The notes: a model not told the origin generated them from the letters alone. Shown: positions 36,046 through 45,640, numbered from the stretch's first letter. The stretch: 64,000 nucleotides of DNA from Mangrovicoccus sp. HB161399 (GCF_013184745.1 NZ_JAATVU010000021.1:1-64000), one strand, 5' to 3'. A program made the numbers and translations.

Positions 36046-37140
36046 TCATGGCCAGTCGGAGAAGAAGGACTGCAGCTCCGGCGATACCACGATATCTTCC
36101 GGCAGGTCGAACCGCTTCTTCTTCCAGCCGGTCGAGGTGCCCTTGCAGTGGTACAGCCAGGCGGCCTTGCTGGCCTTTTCCAGACGGACGAAGCGCTCGC
36201 CCACCCGGTGCGGCGTCCAGCCGAGGCGGCTGAGCAGGGAGTCGGGCCGGGTGCACCATTTCTGGTTGCAGCGGTGGTCGGGCTCGCCGCGGCGGACATG
36301 CGCCTTGTGCGGGGCGGGCAGTTCGGCGCCCTCGGCCGGATAGACCCAGGAGCCGTGGATCTTGACGAACCCGAAGCGCTTTGCAGCGGCCATGTCGAAG
36401 ACCGAGGCGCCGTCGCGCACATGGACGACCTCGTCGACATCCACATTCAGCACCGCGCGGGCGCGGGACAGCACGTCGCGCCGCGCGAGGTTCAGCAGGG
36501 AGGTCTGCAGCAGCCGCCCGTTCCGCCCGGCCGGCCCGTCCTTGACCGGCGGTCCGTAGGGGAAGGGGGCAGTATAGACCGCCACCGCCTCCAGCCCGGT
36601 TTCCGCGGCGGCGGCGGCCAGGTCTTCCGGCGCGTAGCGTGCGGATTCGTTGTCGTAGACCACCAGCGCCTGCAGCCCGTGGGAGCGGATGTAGTAGCCC
36701 AGCCAGCTGCGGAACCAGTCGAGGTCGTTGTCCTTGTTGACCACGACCAGCGCGTTCAGACCGGCAAAGCGGTGGGCAACGCTGGCGCGGACATGGACGG
36801 GCATGGCGGTGCCGTCGAGTTCGAAGTCCAGGCGCTCGCCCGCGCGGCGCAGCAGCAGCTGTTCGGTGCGGGCGTTCTGCCAGATGCGCGGGCGGCGCGC
36901 GGGCTTGCCGTCCCAGCGGAACCCGCCCTCCAGCAGCGGCTTCAGGTTGTAGGGCACGGGCGCGGTGACCAGCACGCGCCGCGGATCCAGCGCCACGGCA
37001 TCGTAGAACAGCGTGCGGTCGTCGTAGCGCGCCAGGTAGTCGGCATTGCGCCGCTGCGGCGGCAGCACGTGCTCGCGCCGGTGCGGCGAGGCCTCGGGCA
37101 GGCGCAGGCCCCTGAGCGTCTCGACATGGATGAAGGTCAT
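36046..37140 (-). CDS. family 2/92-like glycosyltransferase, paralogue 2 of 3
   Basis: 364 aa, collinear with its neighbours: DYLARYDDRTLFYDAV near 34, NALVVVNKDNDLDWFRSW near 129, VVYDNESARY near 160, DxD motif LNVDVDEVVHVRDGASVFDM, and the C-terminal CNQKWCTRPDSLLSRLGW and CKGTSTGWKKKRFDLP. The DN-x-S core of the family is DNES rather than DNGS, the only such change among the three copies. Its ATG overlaps the TGA of paralogue 1 by 4 bp. Confidence 0.8.
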   Translation of the reverse strand: MTFIHVETLRGLRLPEASPHRREHVLPPQRRNADYLARYDDRTLFYDAVALDPRRVLVTAPVPYNLKPLLEGGFRWDGKPARRPRIWQNARTEQLLLRRAGERLDFELDGTAMPVHVRASVAHRFAGLNALVVVNKDNDLDWFRSWLGYYIRSHGLQALVVYDNESARYAPEDLAAAAAETGLEAVAVYTAPFPYGPPVKDGPAGRNGRLLQTSLLNLARRDVLSRARAVLNVDVDEVVHVRDGASVFDMAAAKRFGFVKIHGSWVYPAEGAELPAPHKAHVRRGEPDHRCNQKWCTRPDSLLSRLGWTPHRVGERFVRLEKASKAAWLYHCKGTSTGWKKKRFDLPEDIVVSPELQSFFSDWP

Positions 37141-38255
37141 GCCCGGCCTCCCTCTGCGGAAAAGTGGCGGTCCATCAGCGCCTCCAGCTCGGGGTCGCGG
37201 ACCAGCCCGGCCGGCGACTTGAAGCGCCCGCCCTTCCAGCCGGTCGAGGTGCCTCGGCAATGGATGAAGGCCAGGTCCTCGCGCGCGGGCAGCAGGCGGA
37301 AGACCTCGCCGCCGACATGGTGGACGAACCAGCCCATGCGGCTCAGCAGCCCGCTGGGCGCCGCGCACCATTTCGGGTTGGAGGGGCGCGGCTTGGCCGG
37401 GCGCCAGATGTTGTAGCGGTGCGGGCAGGGCGCGGGATCCTCGTCGCGCGGATAGGCCCAGCTGCCGGGCAGGCGGACGGCGCCGAGGCGGCTGGCCAGC
37501 GCGGCGTCGAACACGGTCTGGCTGCCGCGCTTCAGCACGATTTCGTCGATATCGGCGTTCAGCACGGCGCGCGCCTTGCGCAGCACGTCGGTGCGGGCGA
37601 GGTTCATCAGCGCCGGCTGCAGGAATTTCGGCCGCACCTCGAAGCCCTTGCCGGAATCGCGCGGCCCGTAGGGATAGTCGGCCACCAGAACGGCGGTCGC
37701 CTTCAGCCCCGGCACCGAGGCGATCGCCGCGGCCAGCTGCGCGGCCGTGTAGGCGGTCGAACCGTTGTCGTAGATCAGCGCGGCCTCCAGCCCGTGGACT
37801 TCCGCCAGATGGCCAAGCCATCTGCGGATCCAGTCCAGGTCGTTGTCGCGGTTCATTGTGACCACCGCGTTCAGCCCGGCAAAACGGTCCGAGATGTCAG
37901 GGCGCGGGGCGATCTGCCAGCCGCCGGGCCAGTCGAGCGAGACCGTGCCGCGCGGCGCCTTGATGGAGACCTGCTCGTATTTCGCCGACCAGCGGCGGCT
38001 CAGCCCCTTGACCGGCTCGCCGTCAAGCCGCAGCCGGTCGCGGAATTCCGGCCACAGGTTGAGGAAGCGCGGCGCGGTGAAGAGGTATTCGCCCTCGTCC
38101 CCGCGGTAGACGCAGTCATAGAACAGGGTGCGCCGGTCATAGCGCTCGATATAGTGCTCGCTCCGCCGCTGCGGCTTGCGCACGTGCTGGCGGCGGAATT
38201 CCGAGGCCTCGGGCAGGACCGCACCGGCGAGGACGAGGCAGAGGGGATCGGGCAT
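37137..38255 (-). CDS. family 2/92-like glycosyltransferase, paralogue 1 of 3
   Basis: 372 aa, first gene of the triplet operon. Landmarks: HYIERYDRRTLFYDCVYRG near 36, NAVVTMNRDNDLDWIRRWLG near 133, IYDNGSTAYT near 165, DxD in LNADIDEIVLKRGSQ, and NPKWCAAPSGLLSRMGWF then CRGTSTGWKGGRFKSP. The ATG at 38255 aligns with the starts of the other two copies; an in-frame ATG at 38309 would add 18 residues without counterpart. It overlaps paralogue 2 by 4 bp. Confidence 0.8.
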   Translation of the reverse strand: MPDPLCLVLAGAVLPEASEFRRQHVRKPQRRSEHYIERYDRRTLFYDCVYRGDEGEYLFTAPRFLNLWPEFRDRLRLDGEPVKGLSRRWSAKYEQVSIKAPRGTVSLDWPGGWQIAPRPDISDRFAGLNAVVTMNRDNDLDWIRRWLGHLAEVHGLEAALIYDNGSTAYTAAQLAAAIASVPGLKATAVLVADYPYGPRDSGKGFEVRPKFLQPALMNLARTDVLRKARAVLNADIDEIVLKRGSQTVFDAALASRLGAVRLPGSWAYPRDEDPAPCPHRYNIWRPAKPRPSNPKWCAAPSGLLSRMGWFVHHVGGEVFRLLPAREDLAFIHCRGTSTGWKGGRFKSPAGLVRDPELEALMDRHFSAEGGRA

Positions 38256-38318
38256 TGCATGGTTCCGGACAGCTTCGCCTCCGGGGTTCAGCAAGTTTCC
38301 CGCCCTCATGCAAGGGCG

Positions 38319-38546
38319 TTATTTCCCGGCGCGCTCTCGATAGTGGCGCAGGATGTACAGCCGGAGCGCCGAAGCAAGCCCCATCTGGTTGCCGCGCTGC
38401 TCGTCGATTTCCGCCGCAAGGGCGTTCACCGCCTGCCGCCGCTGCGCCGCGATCTCCTGGAATGCGGACCAGAAATCGTCCTCTAGGGACACGCTGGTGC
38501 GGTGGCCCTTGAGCGTGAGGGAACGTTTCTTGGGACGGCTACTCAT
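38319..38546 (-). CDS. ribbon-helix-helix domain protein
   Basis: 75-residue protein of the RHH_4 type. The beta strand KGHRTSVSLEDDFWSAFQEI leads into helix 1, and helix 2 is NQMGLASALRLYILRHYRER. These proteins bind DNA as dimers; this one follows fumC and the DUF4169 gene on the same strand, the usual Rhodobacteraceae order. Start at 38546, with AAGGAG ten bases upstream; the longer frame to 38591 adds 15 residues. Confidence 0.82.
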   Translation of the reverse strand: MSSRPKKRSLTLKGHRTSVSLEDDFWSAFQEIAAQRRQAVNALAAEIDEQRGNQMGLASALRLYILRHYRERAGK

Positions 38547-38924
38547 ACTTCGAACTTCTCCTTGGGCCCAGTCCGGCCGCGGGACGAACACCCACCGCGG
38601 ACGCGAATTGACCAGTTTCCTGCATGAAATCCCGCTCCATCAACCAGTTTTAGGGCGGAATTCCGGGTTGGCCAATTTTTCGGCCGCAGGCGGAAAACGA
38701 ATATCTTGCCGCCAGCATCCGGAAGTTCGCCTGCCGCGCCGGACCGGCTGCTGCCAGCACGGCTGTCGCTGCGTCAACATCTTTTTCCCGACGTCAGCCA
38801 TATACTGTAACTTGAAACTGAATTTTAAGCTAAAGATTACCGCTTGGTTAAGATTTTATGCATTGGTGTCAAAACGCTTTGATTGCGGGCAATTGTCCCC
38901 CGGCAAGGGCAATTGAACATGGGA
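38547..38924. other. 378-bp intergenic region with an AT-rich core
   Basis: Upstream of the RHH gene. The segment 38795-38885 is strikingly A/T-rich compared with the window and contains TTAAGCTAAAGATTA (38825-38839), one base from a TTAA-N7-TTAA CtrA box, and minus-strand TTGACA (complement at 38868-38873). It probably carries the RHH promoter. No ORF or clear hairpin is seen. Confidence 0.45.
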
Positions 38925-39119
38925 TCAGTCCTTGTCCGGCGCTCCGTCGCGGCGGTGGCCGTCGAGATGGCGGGTGCTGCGCTCGGAATCCTGGCGGTCG
39001 CGCGCCTTCTCGGCCTTGGTCCGCCCGAATTTGGCGGCATTGCCGTCGGCCTGCTTCCTGGCCTCCTCGCGCTGGCGGGTCTTGCGGAATTTCGAGAGGC
39101 TGATCGGCTTGTCGGCCAT
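38925..39119 (-). CDS. DUF4169 family protein
   Basis: 64 aa, highly charged and helical: MADKPISLSKFRKTRQREEA, RKQADGNAAKFGRTKAEK. The family is a short conserved protein of alphaproteobacteria found next to fumC and an RHH protein; its function is unknown. It ends in a His/Arg/Asp-rich tail (HLDGHRRDGAPDKD). Confidence 0.85.
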   Translation of the reverse strand: MADKPISLSKFRKTRQREEARKQADGNAAKFGRTKAEKARDRQDSERSTRHLDGHRRDGAPDKD

Positions 39120-39214
39120 GGCGGTCTCCGGTCGGTTCGGCGGGCAGCATAGCATGGAATGCGAAAGGGCGCGGCATCGCGGCCGCGCCCTCCGAGAAAA
39201 TTGCCGGGAAAGGA

Positions 39215-40609
39215 TCAGTCCTTCGGGCCGATCATCTGTTCGGGACGCACGACCGCGTCGAAGGTTGCCTCGTCGACGAAGCCGAGCGCGATGGCCTCTT
39301 CCTTCAGCGTGGTGCCGTTCTTGTGCGCGGTCTTGGCGACCTTGGTGGCGTTGTCGTAGCCGATGGTCGGCGCCAGCGCGGTCACCAGCATCAGCGATTC
39401 CTTCATCAGCTTGTCGATCCGCGCGGTGTTGGCCTGGGTGCCCACAACCATGTTGTCGGTGAAGGCCGAGGCCGAGTCGCCCAGCAGCTGCATCGACTGC
39501 AGCACGTTGTAGGACATCATCGGGTTGTAGACGTTCAGCTCGAAATGGCCCTGGGAGCCTGCGAAGCCGATGGCGGCGTCGTTGCCCATGACATGCGCGC
39601 AGACCATGGTCAGCGCCTCGGCCTGGGTCGGGTTGACCTTGCCCGGCATGATCGAGGAGCCGGGCTCGTTCTCCGGCAGGATCAGCTCGCCGAGGCCCGA
39701 GCGCGGGCCCGAGCCGAGGAGGCGCATGTCGTTGGCGATCTTGAACAGCGACGCGGCGACGGTTTTCAGCGCGCCCGAGAACATCACCATCGCGTCATGC
39801 GCGGCCAGGGCCTCGAACTTGTTCGGCGCGGTGACGAAGGGCAGGCCGGTGATCGTCGCCATGTTGGCCGCGACCATCTCGGCCCAGCCCTTCTTGGTGT
39901 TCAGGCCGGTGCCGACGGCGGTGCCGCCCTGCGCCAGTTCGTAGATGTCGCCGAGGCAGGCCTCGACGCGCTCCATGCCCTTCCTGACCTGGTGGGTGTA
40001 GCCCGAGAATTCCTGGCCCAGCGTCAGCGGGGTGGCGTCCTGGGTGTGGGTCCGGCCGATCTTGATGATGTCCTTGAACTCGACGGACTTGGCTTCCAGC
40101 GCGTCATGCAGCTTCTTCAGACCCGGCAGCAGCACGTCGCGCGCCTGCATGGCGATGGCGACATGCATCGCGGTCGGGAAGGTGTCGTTCGAGGACTGGC
40201 CCATGTTGCAGTGGTCGTTCGGGTGGACCGGCGATTTCGACGCCATCTGCCCGCCGAGCATCTCGATCGCGCGGTTCGAGATCACCTCGTTGGCGTTCAT
40301 GTTCGACTGGGTGCCCGAGCCGGTCTGCCAGACCACAAGCGGGAAGTTGTCGTCGAACTTGCCTTCGATGACCTCGCCCGCGGCCGCGATGATCGCGTCG
40401 GCGATTTTCGGCTCCATCGCGCCCAGCTCCTTGTTGGCCATGGCGCAGGCCTGCTTGACCACGCCGAGGGCGCGCACGATCGGGACCGGCTGCTTTTCCC
40501 AGCCGATCGGGAAGTTCATGATCGAACGCTGGGTCTGGGCACCCCAGTACTTGTCTGCGGGAACTTCGAGCGGGCCGAAGCTGTCGGTCTCGGTACGGGT
40601 CGCGGTCAT
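39215..40609 (-). CDS. fumC: class II fumarate hydratase
   Basis: Iron-independent fumarase of the TCA cycle, interconverting fumarate and malate. 464 aa, full length. The family signature [16 protein letters not shown] and the active-site blocks [18 protein letters not shown] and [17 protein letters not shown] are intact. The N-terminus ([20 protein letters not shown]) is standard. It is the first gene of the fumC-DUF4169 pair, with sspB 139 bp upstream on the same strand. Confidence 0.97.
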   Translation of the reverse strand: MTATRTETDSFGPLEVPADKYWGAQTQRSIMNFPIGWEKQPVPIVRALGVVKQACAMANKELGAMEPKIADAIIAAAGEVIEGKFDDNFPLVVWQTGSGTQSNMNANEVISNRAIEMLGGQMASKSPVHPNDHCNMGQSSNDTFPTAMHVAIAMQARDVLLPGLKKLHDALEAKSVEFKDIIKIGRTHTQDATPLTLGQEFSGYTHQVRKGMERVEACLGDIYELAQGGTAVGTGLNTKKGWAEMVAANMATITGLPFVTAPNKFEALAAHDAMVMFSGALKTVAASLFKIANDMRLLGSGPRSGLGELILPENEPGSSIMPGKVNPTQAEALTMVCAHVMGNDAAIGFAGSQGHFELNVYNPMMSYNVLQSMQLLGDSASAFTDNMVVGTQANTARIDKLMKESLMLVTALAPTIGYDNATKVAKTAHKNGTTLKEEAIALGFVDEATFDAVVRPEQMIGPKD

Positions 40610-40748
40610 GAGACATCCTCCGTTTCATGCGTTGCAAGCGGAATAGCGCTGCATGCCGACGTATGCAATCGCCCTGCAGCACCGAATTGCCGCATGAAAT
40701 GCGCGCTCTAGGAGGACATCCGGATGTTAGCGCCCGAACCGGGCAGCC

Positions 40749-41225
40749 TCACTTGCGGAAGCTGTCCAGGCTGACGACTTCGGCATCGCCGCGGGGCTTT
40801 TCCTCGGGCTCGGGATCGACGTCCTCGGCCATCGGCGCGTCCTCGTCGTCATCCTCGTCCTCGTCGTCCATCTCGGTGGTTTCGAAGCGCAGGCCGAATT
40901 CGACCGACGGATCGACGAAGGTGCGGATCGCCGTGTAGGGAATGGCGAGTTCCTCGGGCTGGTCGCCGAAGTTCAGCGTGATGCGGAACCCGTCCTCGTC
41001 CACGACCAGATTGTCGTACCAGTGCTGGATGACGATGGTCATTTCCGAAGGGTAGAGATCGAGAAGCCAGTCCGCGACCTCGACGCCTTCGCACTTGGTG
41101 TCGAAGGTGATGAAGAAATGGTGCTCGCCCGGGAGTCCGTGATCGGCGACATCGCCGAGAACCTGCCGGATCAGTCCGCGCATCGCGCGGTGCATCATGT
41201 TTCCGTAATCGATGGTGCGGGCCAT
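40749..41225 (-). CDS. sspB: SspB family ClpXP adaptor
   Basis: Alphaproteobacterial SspB, which tethers ssrA-tagged or other substrates to ClpX. 158 aa. The folded part (1-120) has IDYGNMMHRAMRGLIRQVLG, HHFFITFDTKCEGVEVADWL and FVDPSVEFGLRFE. The C-terminal 40 residues form a flexible acidic linker (DDEDEDDDED) ending in a short ClpX-binding tail (AEVVSLDSFRK), as in other family members. Confidence 0.93.
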   Translation of the reverse strand: MARTIDYGNMMHRAMRGLIRQVLGDVADHGLPGEHHFFITFDTKCEGVEVADWLLDLYPSEMTIVIQHWYDNLVVDEDGFRITLNFGDQPEELAIPYTAIRTFVDPSVEFGLRFETTEMDDEDEDDDEDAPMAEDVDPEPEEKPRGDAEVVSLDSFRK

Positions 41226-41304
41226 GGTTTCTCTCGCTTTCTTACCCGTCTAACCGAATGCCGCGGCGATTGAAAAGGGGAGGATCGCGCGAATTGCCGC
41301 AACA

Positions 41305-42549
41305 TCAGGTTAACGGGCCCAGGATCGCCGCGATGGCTGCCGAGAGGGCAAGAACCGGGCCGATCGGAATCTTTGCAACCAGCATGAGCAAGCCCGCGGA
41401 AAATGCAAGCTCGACGGCAAGCGGGCGCAGCGTGCCGGGGTCGGGCAGCAGGATCTGCGCGGGGCCGGCCTGGATCGGCGCCATTCTGCCGAAGAAGACA
41501 TGCAGCGCGAACCACAGCGACAAGTTCAGGATCACCCCGCAGACTGCCGCCGAGATCGCGCCGAGCGCCCCGGCCAGCCGCGGCCGCCCCGAGATCGCCT
41601 CGACATAGGGCGCCCCGGCGAAGATCCACAGGAAGCAGGGCACGAAAGTGACCCAGAGCGCCATCGCCCCCGCCGCCAGCGCCAGCCCCCAGCCCCCCGC
41701 ATTTCCGCCCGCGAGCATCGCGACGAACTGCGTCACCAGGATCAGCGGCCCCGGCGTGGTCTCGGCCAGGCCCAGCCCGTCCATCATCTGCGCCGCGGTG
41801 ATCCAGCCATGCTGCTGCACGACCTCCTGCGCCATGTAGGCCAGCACCGCATAGGCGCCGCCGAAAGTCACCACCGCGAGCTTGGAGAAGAACAGCGCGA
41901 CCGCGGTCAGCAGCTGCCAGCCCATCGCCCAGGACAGCAGCACCGGCAGCGCCCAGAGCCCGCCCCAGACAGCGACGGTGCGCAGCGTGCGTGCGCCGGC
42001 CACCGGGGGTGCCGCGCGCGGCTCTCCCGGAGCGGCCAGCGCGCCGGCCAGTCCGGCGGCAAGCACGATCAGCGGAAAGGGCAGGGCGAAGGCGTAGATG
42101 CCGAGGAAGGACAGCGCCGCCAGCAGCCGCCGTCCCGGCGTGGTCAGCGCCTTGCGTCCCAGCCGCCAGAATGCCTGCACCACGATTGCCACCACTGCCG
42201 CCTGGATGCCCATGAACATGGCATTGACCAGCGGCAGCTGCCCCCAGGCCAGATAGGCCAGGGCCAGCGCCGCCATCACTGCCGCGCCGGGCAGCACGAA
42301 GAGGCCGCCGCCGATCAGGCCGCCCTGCCAGCCCTTCAGCCGCCAGCCCGCATAGGTCGCCAGCTGCATCGCCTCCGGTCCCGGCAGCAGCATGCAGAAG
42401 CTCAGGGAGGACAGGAACTGCGCCTCGCTCAGCCAGCCGCGCCCGTCGACCAGCTCGCGGTGCATCACGGCGATCTGCGCGGCGGGCCCTCCGAAGGAGT
42501 GCAGGCCGATCCGCCAGAAGGCCCTGAAGAGATCCCGGTACTCCGCCAT
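41305..42549 (-). CDS. chrA: chromate transporter, long-chain ChrA type
   Basis: Inner-membrane CHR-superfamily transporter, 414 aa, carrying both homologous halves of long-chain ChrA: half 1 begins FRAFWRIGLHSFGGPAAQIA with LLPGPEAMQLATYAGWR, half 2 begins LFFSKLAVVTFGGAYAVLAY with GLAETTPGPLILVTQFVAML. About ten to twelve hydrophobic helices. Such proteins export chromate, but many members are uncharacterised. No chrB-type regulator is adjacent. Start at 42549, where family similarity begins. Confidence 0.92.
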   Translation of the reverse strand: MAEYRDLFRAFWRIGLHSFGGPAAQIAVMHRELVDGRGWLSEAQFLSSLSFCMLLPGPEAMQLATYAGWRLKGWQGGLIGGGLFVLPGAAVMAALALAYLAWGQLPLVNAMFMGIQAAVVAIVVQAFWRLGRKALTTPGRRLLAALSFLGIYAFALPFPLIVLAAGLAGALAAPGEPRAAPPVAGARTLRTVAVWGGLWALPVLLSWAMGWQLLTAVALFFSKLAVVTFGGAYAVLAYMAQEVVQQHGWITAAQMMDGLGLAETTPGPLILVTQFVAMLAGGNAGGWGLALAAGAMALWVTFVPCFLWIFAGAPYVEAISGRPRLAGALGAISAAVCGVILNLSLWFALHVFFGRMAPIQAGPAQILLPDPGTLRPLAVELAFSAGLLMLVAKIPIGPVLALSAAIAAILGPLT

Positions 42550-42901
42550 GTGCCCGCCCCTCGCTTGCCGGTTCCGCCATGGCACATCCCGGCGATTCCG
42601 CCCACAGGCCGTTGCGCCGCGGTCCCGCCGGCCGGCGGGTCCGGGGCAACAGGCGGCGGGGGAGGCGCGCCATGTGCAGGAAGGGTTGCGGACGGGAGAG
42701 CCGGGACCGGCGCGGCCATGGTCGGCGCCGCCGCGCCGTCCATCCGGGATTGCTCTGCGGTTGCGCCCGGGACGGGCAGCCCGGCGGCGAAGTTGGCAGG
42801 GAAAGCCGGACTGATCAACCCGTCCAGCAAGCGCAGCTGCGCCGCCATAGCCGCAAGTTCCTGGAACTGCCCCCGATGCTACAGGAGCATTCCGCCTGGC
42901 G
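42550..42901. other. 352 bp between chrA and the IS5 relic
   Basis: Contains the chrA upstream region. Long frames continue across it on both strands but carry no recognisable protein, and I see no strong hairpin. Confidence 0.4.
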
Positions 42902-44312
42902 GGGGCGTTGCTGCGCAAGTTGCAAGGGGCAACTCGTGAATCTGGCATTTTAGCTGCTCGACATGAGAAGGTCTCCGAAGACGACATTCAGGATCTCCAA
43001 CCGGCACGCATGTGGCCAGGCTCAGAGGCAGCGGGGTTCGCTGGCCTTCTGGTTGGGTGCCGACATGCAGCGGAACGCGGTGCCGTCTGGGCGTCGCGGC
43101 TGTCGGCAGGCCATGGCGACACTGCGATCCAGGCCTGCCTGACGCTCAAGGTCCTCCTCGGCCTGCCGCACCGCCAGAGCGAGCCACGGGAGCGTCACAG
43201 CTCCGAGCGAGTTGCCCATCGCGGCGCCATCGGTCCGGGGCCGATGGGCGGCGGCGAGCAGGGTTCGTGGCGCAACTGCCGGAACTGTCCGGGATCGGCC
43301 GATCCGTGCCCTTCGCCGGGCAATCCGTCCTCCAGACGGATTCTCTGTTCTCCTAAGGTCTGCAGCCTGTCATGCCTCCAGAGTTAGGCGGGACCGTCGC
43401 GCCGGTGGTGCCGCGAAAGCCCGTCGAACCTTGGGTGCCACCATCCCGAAGCGCGGCTCCGGAGGCACGCTTCGCCTGCTCGTGCATAGCACCGGGATCA
43501 TGGTGAAAGGAGAAGGCGGGTGGCACAGGCGCAAGCAAGGCGGCTCCTGGCGGCCCGTGTGGCGCAATATTCACTTGGGGATCAACGAGGAAACGCTCGA
43601 GATCCGGGCGGCGGCAGCCATGTCGAGCAATGTCGGCGACGTCGAGCGGGCAAGCGCCACCGGTCCGAGCCGACCGGCGAGGGATGCTGCCCGAATTGCC
43701 CGCCCAGATCCCGACGAACTGGAAGTCGCCGCTCCCACCGCCGGGTTGCCGACGGCTGCGCCACGTATCGGGCGCAGCCGGCGGCGCCTGCAGCATGCGT
43801 GGCGGCCAGGACGCCGTCGCAGCCCGCGCTGCGGCAGCGGTCCGGGCGTGCCTTCCGACCGGTGGCAGTCATGCCCTCACTCCCTCCCCGTCGCAACGCG
43901 AAGCCGCGGAAACCGCAAGCCGCCGGGGCACGGGCGCGCAGCGGGTTCCTGGGGCGCCAAGGCATCTGGGCCGGACGTTCCGGCGGAACTGGCGCGGGTG
44001 CCAGTGACGGAGCAGGGCCGAGATATGAGCCGGATCGGGATAAGGTCCGGCGGACCTTCTACCCGGCGGTTGGATGAACTGCGCGAAGCTGCTCGGCCAG
44101 CGGCCCATGTCCGTTCGGCATCGGCTTCGGACCGATGGAAGCGCAATGCCTCACCTTCGTCCGCAAGGGGAGACGACGTCCAGATCCGTTCGGCAGTCAT
44201 GAACCGCTTCACGGCCCCCGGCGTCCCGGCGTTCCGGCGACCGCGGGGCTTGGACAAGGGTGCCCTGGCAGAGGGAAACTGCGGTCGATTGCCGATTTGT
44301 CCAACAGGGCCA
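42902..44312 (+). mobile_element. decayed IS5-family insertion sequence, about 1.4 kb
   Basis: Two imperfect inverted ends flank the transposase relic. The left end is GGGGCGTTGCTGCGCAAGTT (about 42902-42921). The right end, CCGATTTGTCCAACAGGGCC (about 44292-44311), reads GGCCCTGTTGGACAAATCGG on the other strand; the two agree at about 12 of 20 bases by eye. They resemble the ends of IS5-family elements that begin with a GTTGCACAAA-type core. The length fits the family. Target duplications could not be identified. Confidence 0.7.
42963..44240 (+). pseudogene. IS5-family transposase relic, multiply frameshifted
   Basis: No single frame encodes the protein, but fragments in family order appear in different plus frames: RGSLAFWLGADMQRNAVPSG (from about 43032), DTAIQACLTLKVLLGLPHRQ (43118-43177), TLRLLVHSTGIMVKGEGGWH then PVWRNIHLGINEETLEIRA (about 43425-43640), LPELPAQIP (about 43687), PPRRNAKPRKP (about 43883), RHLGRTFRRNWRGCQ-stop-RSRAE (about 43960-44020) and IRSAVMNRFTAPGVP (to about 44225). 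Compared with intact IS5-type DDE transposases there are at least five frame changes, one internal stop and a diverged stretch at 43180-43400. The first catalytic Asp (normally DSTG) reads HSTG, so it is inactive beyond doubt. Confidence 0.85.
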
Positions 44313-44800
44313 GTCACGATGCGGCGGGCCCCCCCGGCCGAGGCCGCGCCGCGGGGAGGTCCGGCGTCAGTTGCGTGGCAGTCGGGGCAGGCAGGCGCCG
44401 CCGCGCGCGGAGACGGCAGTTCGCGGCTGCTTGCTGCCGGGTCGCATGGCAGCGCCGGTTGCGGGTTGGTCGGGCGGGACGGGTCCGGACGGCGCTTTCC
44501 GCCATGCCGGAAGTCCCGGGCCCTGCTGCCTGCGCTGAGCGATGGTCATGGTTCTTGCGGGCGTGACGTCCGGGCCAGACAGCGGCGGGCCCGGGCAAAG
44601 AGGCTGCGCGATCCCCGCCGTCATCCGCAATGGCAGATCCCCCCTGATGCTGTTCGTCGGCAGCCTTCCATCCGGCAAGGGGGCGATGCCGTGCGAGTGC
44701 CTGCGGAATGGCCTCCATGCGCAGCCCGGCGACAGCGGAAAGTCGTCGTCTTCCTGCCGGCTGCAACCTGACAAGGCGCGCCGCGGCGCGCCCGCGCGGC
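44313..44800. other. 488 bp between the IS5 relic and the DUF455 gene
   Basis: No recognisable gene. Frames are open on both strands without motifs or ribosome sites. It follows the stop of the DUF455 gene, but no clear terminator hairpin with a T tail is visible. Confidence 0.4.
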
Positions 44801-45640
44801 TCAGCCCCCGGGGCCGCGTTTGCCTTCCGGCGTTTCCTCGGCCAGCGGCCAGTAGAAATCCGGCGGCAGGCCCGCATCGGCCCGCTTTTCCTCGTTGAAG
44901 GGCGGCTTCAGCGCGCCGTGGAAGTATTTCCGCACCAGCGCGTGGAAGGTCTCCTTGGGGTCTAGCTCGTGACGGCCGCAGAGGAAATTGAACCATTTCG
45001 AGCCATAGGCGACATGGCCGACCTCCTCCGCATAGATCGTCTCCAGCGCCTCGACCGCGCTTGCCATCTCCGCCTTCCTGAACACGCCGATCATGCCCGG
45101 CGTGACGTCGAGCCCGCGCGCCTCCAGCACCATCGGTACGACCGACAGGCGGCCGAGGAAGTCGTCCACGGTATCCTCGGCGGCGCGCCACATGCCGGCA
45201 TGGGCGGGCAAGTCGCCGTAGAAGCTGCCCAGTTCCTCCAGGCAGCCGCAGACCAGCCGGAAATGCTTGGATTCCTCGTCCGCCGATTTCACCCAGTCGT
45301 CGTAGAAGCCGAGCGGCATCTTCACATCGGCAAAGCGCGGGATGATGTCCCAGTGCAGGTCGACGGCATTCAGCTCGATATGCGCGACCGCGTGCAGGAG
45401 CGCCTTGCGCCCCGCCTCGCTGCCCGGGCGCCGCCGCGGCACGTCCTTCGGCGGCAGCAGCTCAGGCCGCTCGGGACGCGAGGGCCGCAGCGGCGCCTCG
45501 GCGCGGCCGATCTCGATCGGCGTCCCGGCCGCGCGCGCGGCGAACCAGCGGGCGGCATAGTCGCGGGACTTGCCGGTCTTTTCCATCGGGTCGGCGGTGG
45601 TCAGAACGTCCACGGCCATCTGGGCAAGCGTCATGGTCAT
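44801..45640 (-). CDS. DUF455 family ferritin-like protein
   Basis: 279 aa. The core (about 80-240) is a four-helix bundle with carboxylate/histidine metal-ligand motifs: HAVAHIELNAVDLHWDIIPR, then SADEESKHFRLVCGCLEELG, and AEEVGHVAYGSKWFNFLCGR. This ExxH / E-x2-H pattern is that of ferritin-like di-iron proteins; the family has no settled function. The N-terminal 60 residues are proline/arginine-rich. ATG at 45640, with a second in-frame ATG two codons later. Confidence 0.85.
   Translation of the reverse strand: MTMTLAQMAVDVLTTADPMEKTGKSRDYAARWFAARAAGTPIEIGRAEAPLRPSRPERPELLPPKDVPRRRPGSEAGRKALLHAVAHIELNAVDLHWDIIPRFADVKMPLGFYDDWVKSADEESKHFRLVCGCLEELGSFYGDLPAHAGMWRAAEDTVDDFLGRLSVVPMVLEARGLDVTPGMIGVFRKAEMASAVEALETIYAEEVGHVAYGSKWFNFLCGRHELDPKETFHALVRKYFHGALKPPFNEEKRADAGLPPDFYWPLAEETPEGKRGPGG

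Noticed and set aside
43212-44771. 519-aa plus-strand ORF as a single gene
   Set aside because: Only residues around LVHSTGIMVKGEG to SSNVGDV resemble anything (IS5 transposase); neighbouring family blocks are in other frames, so this is a relic.
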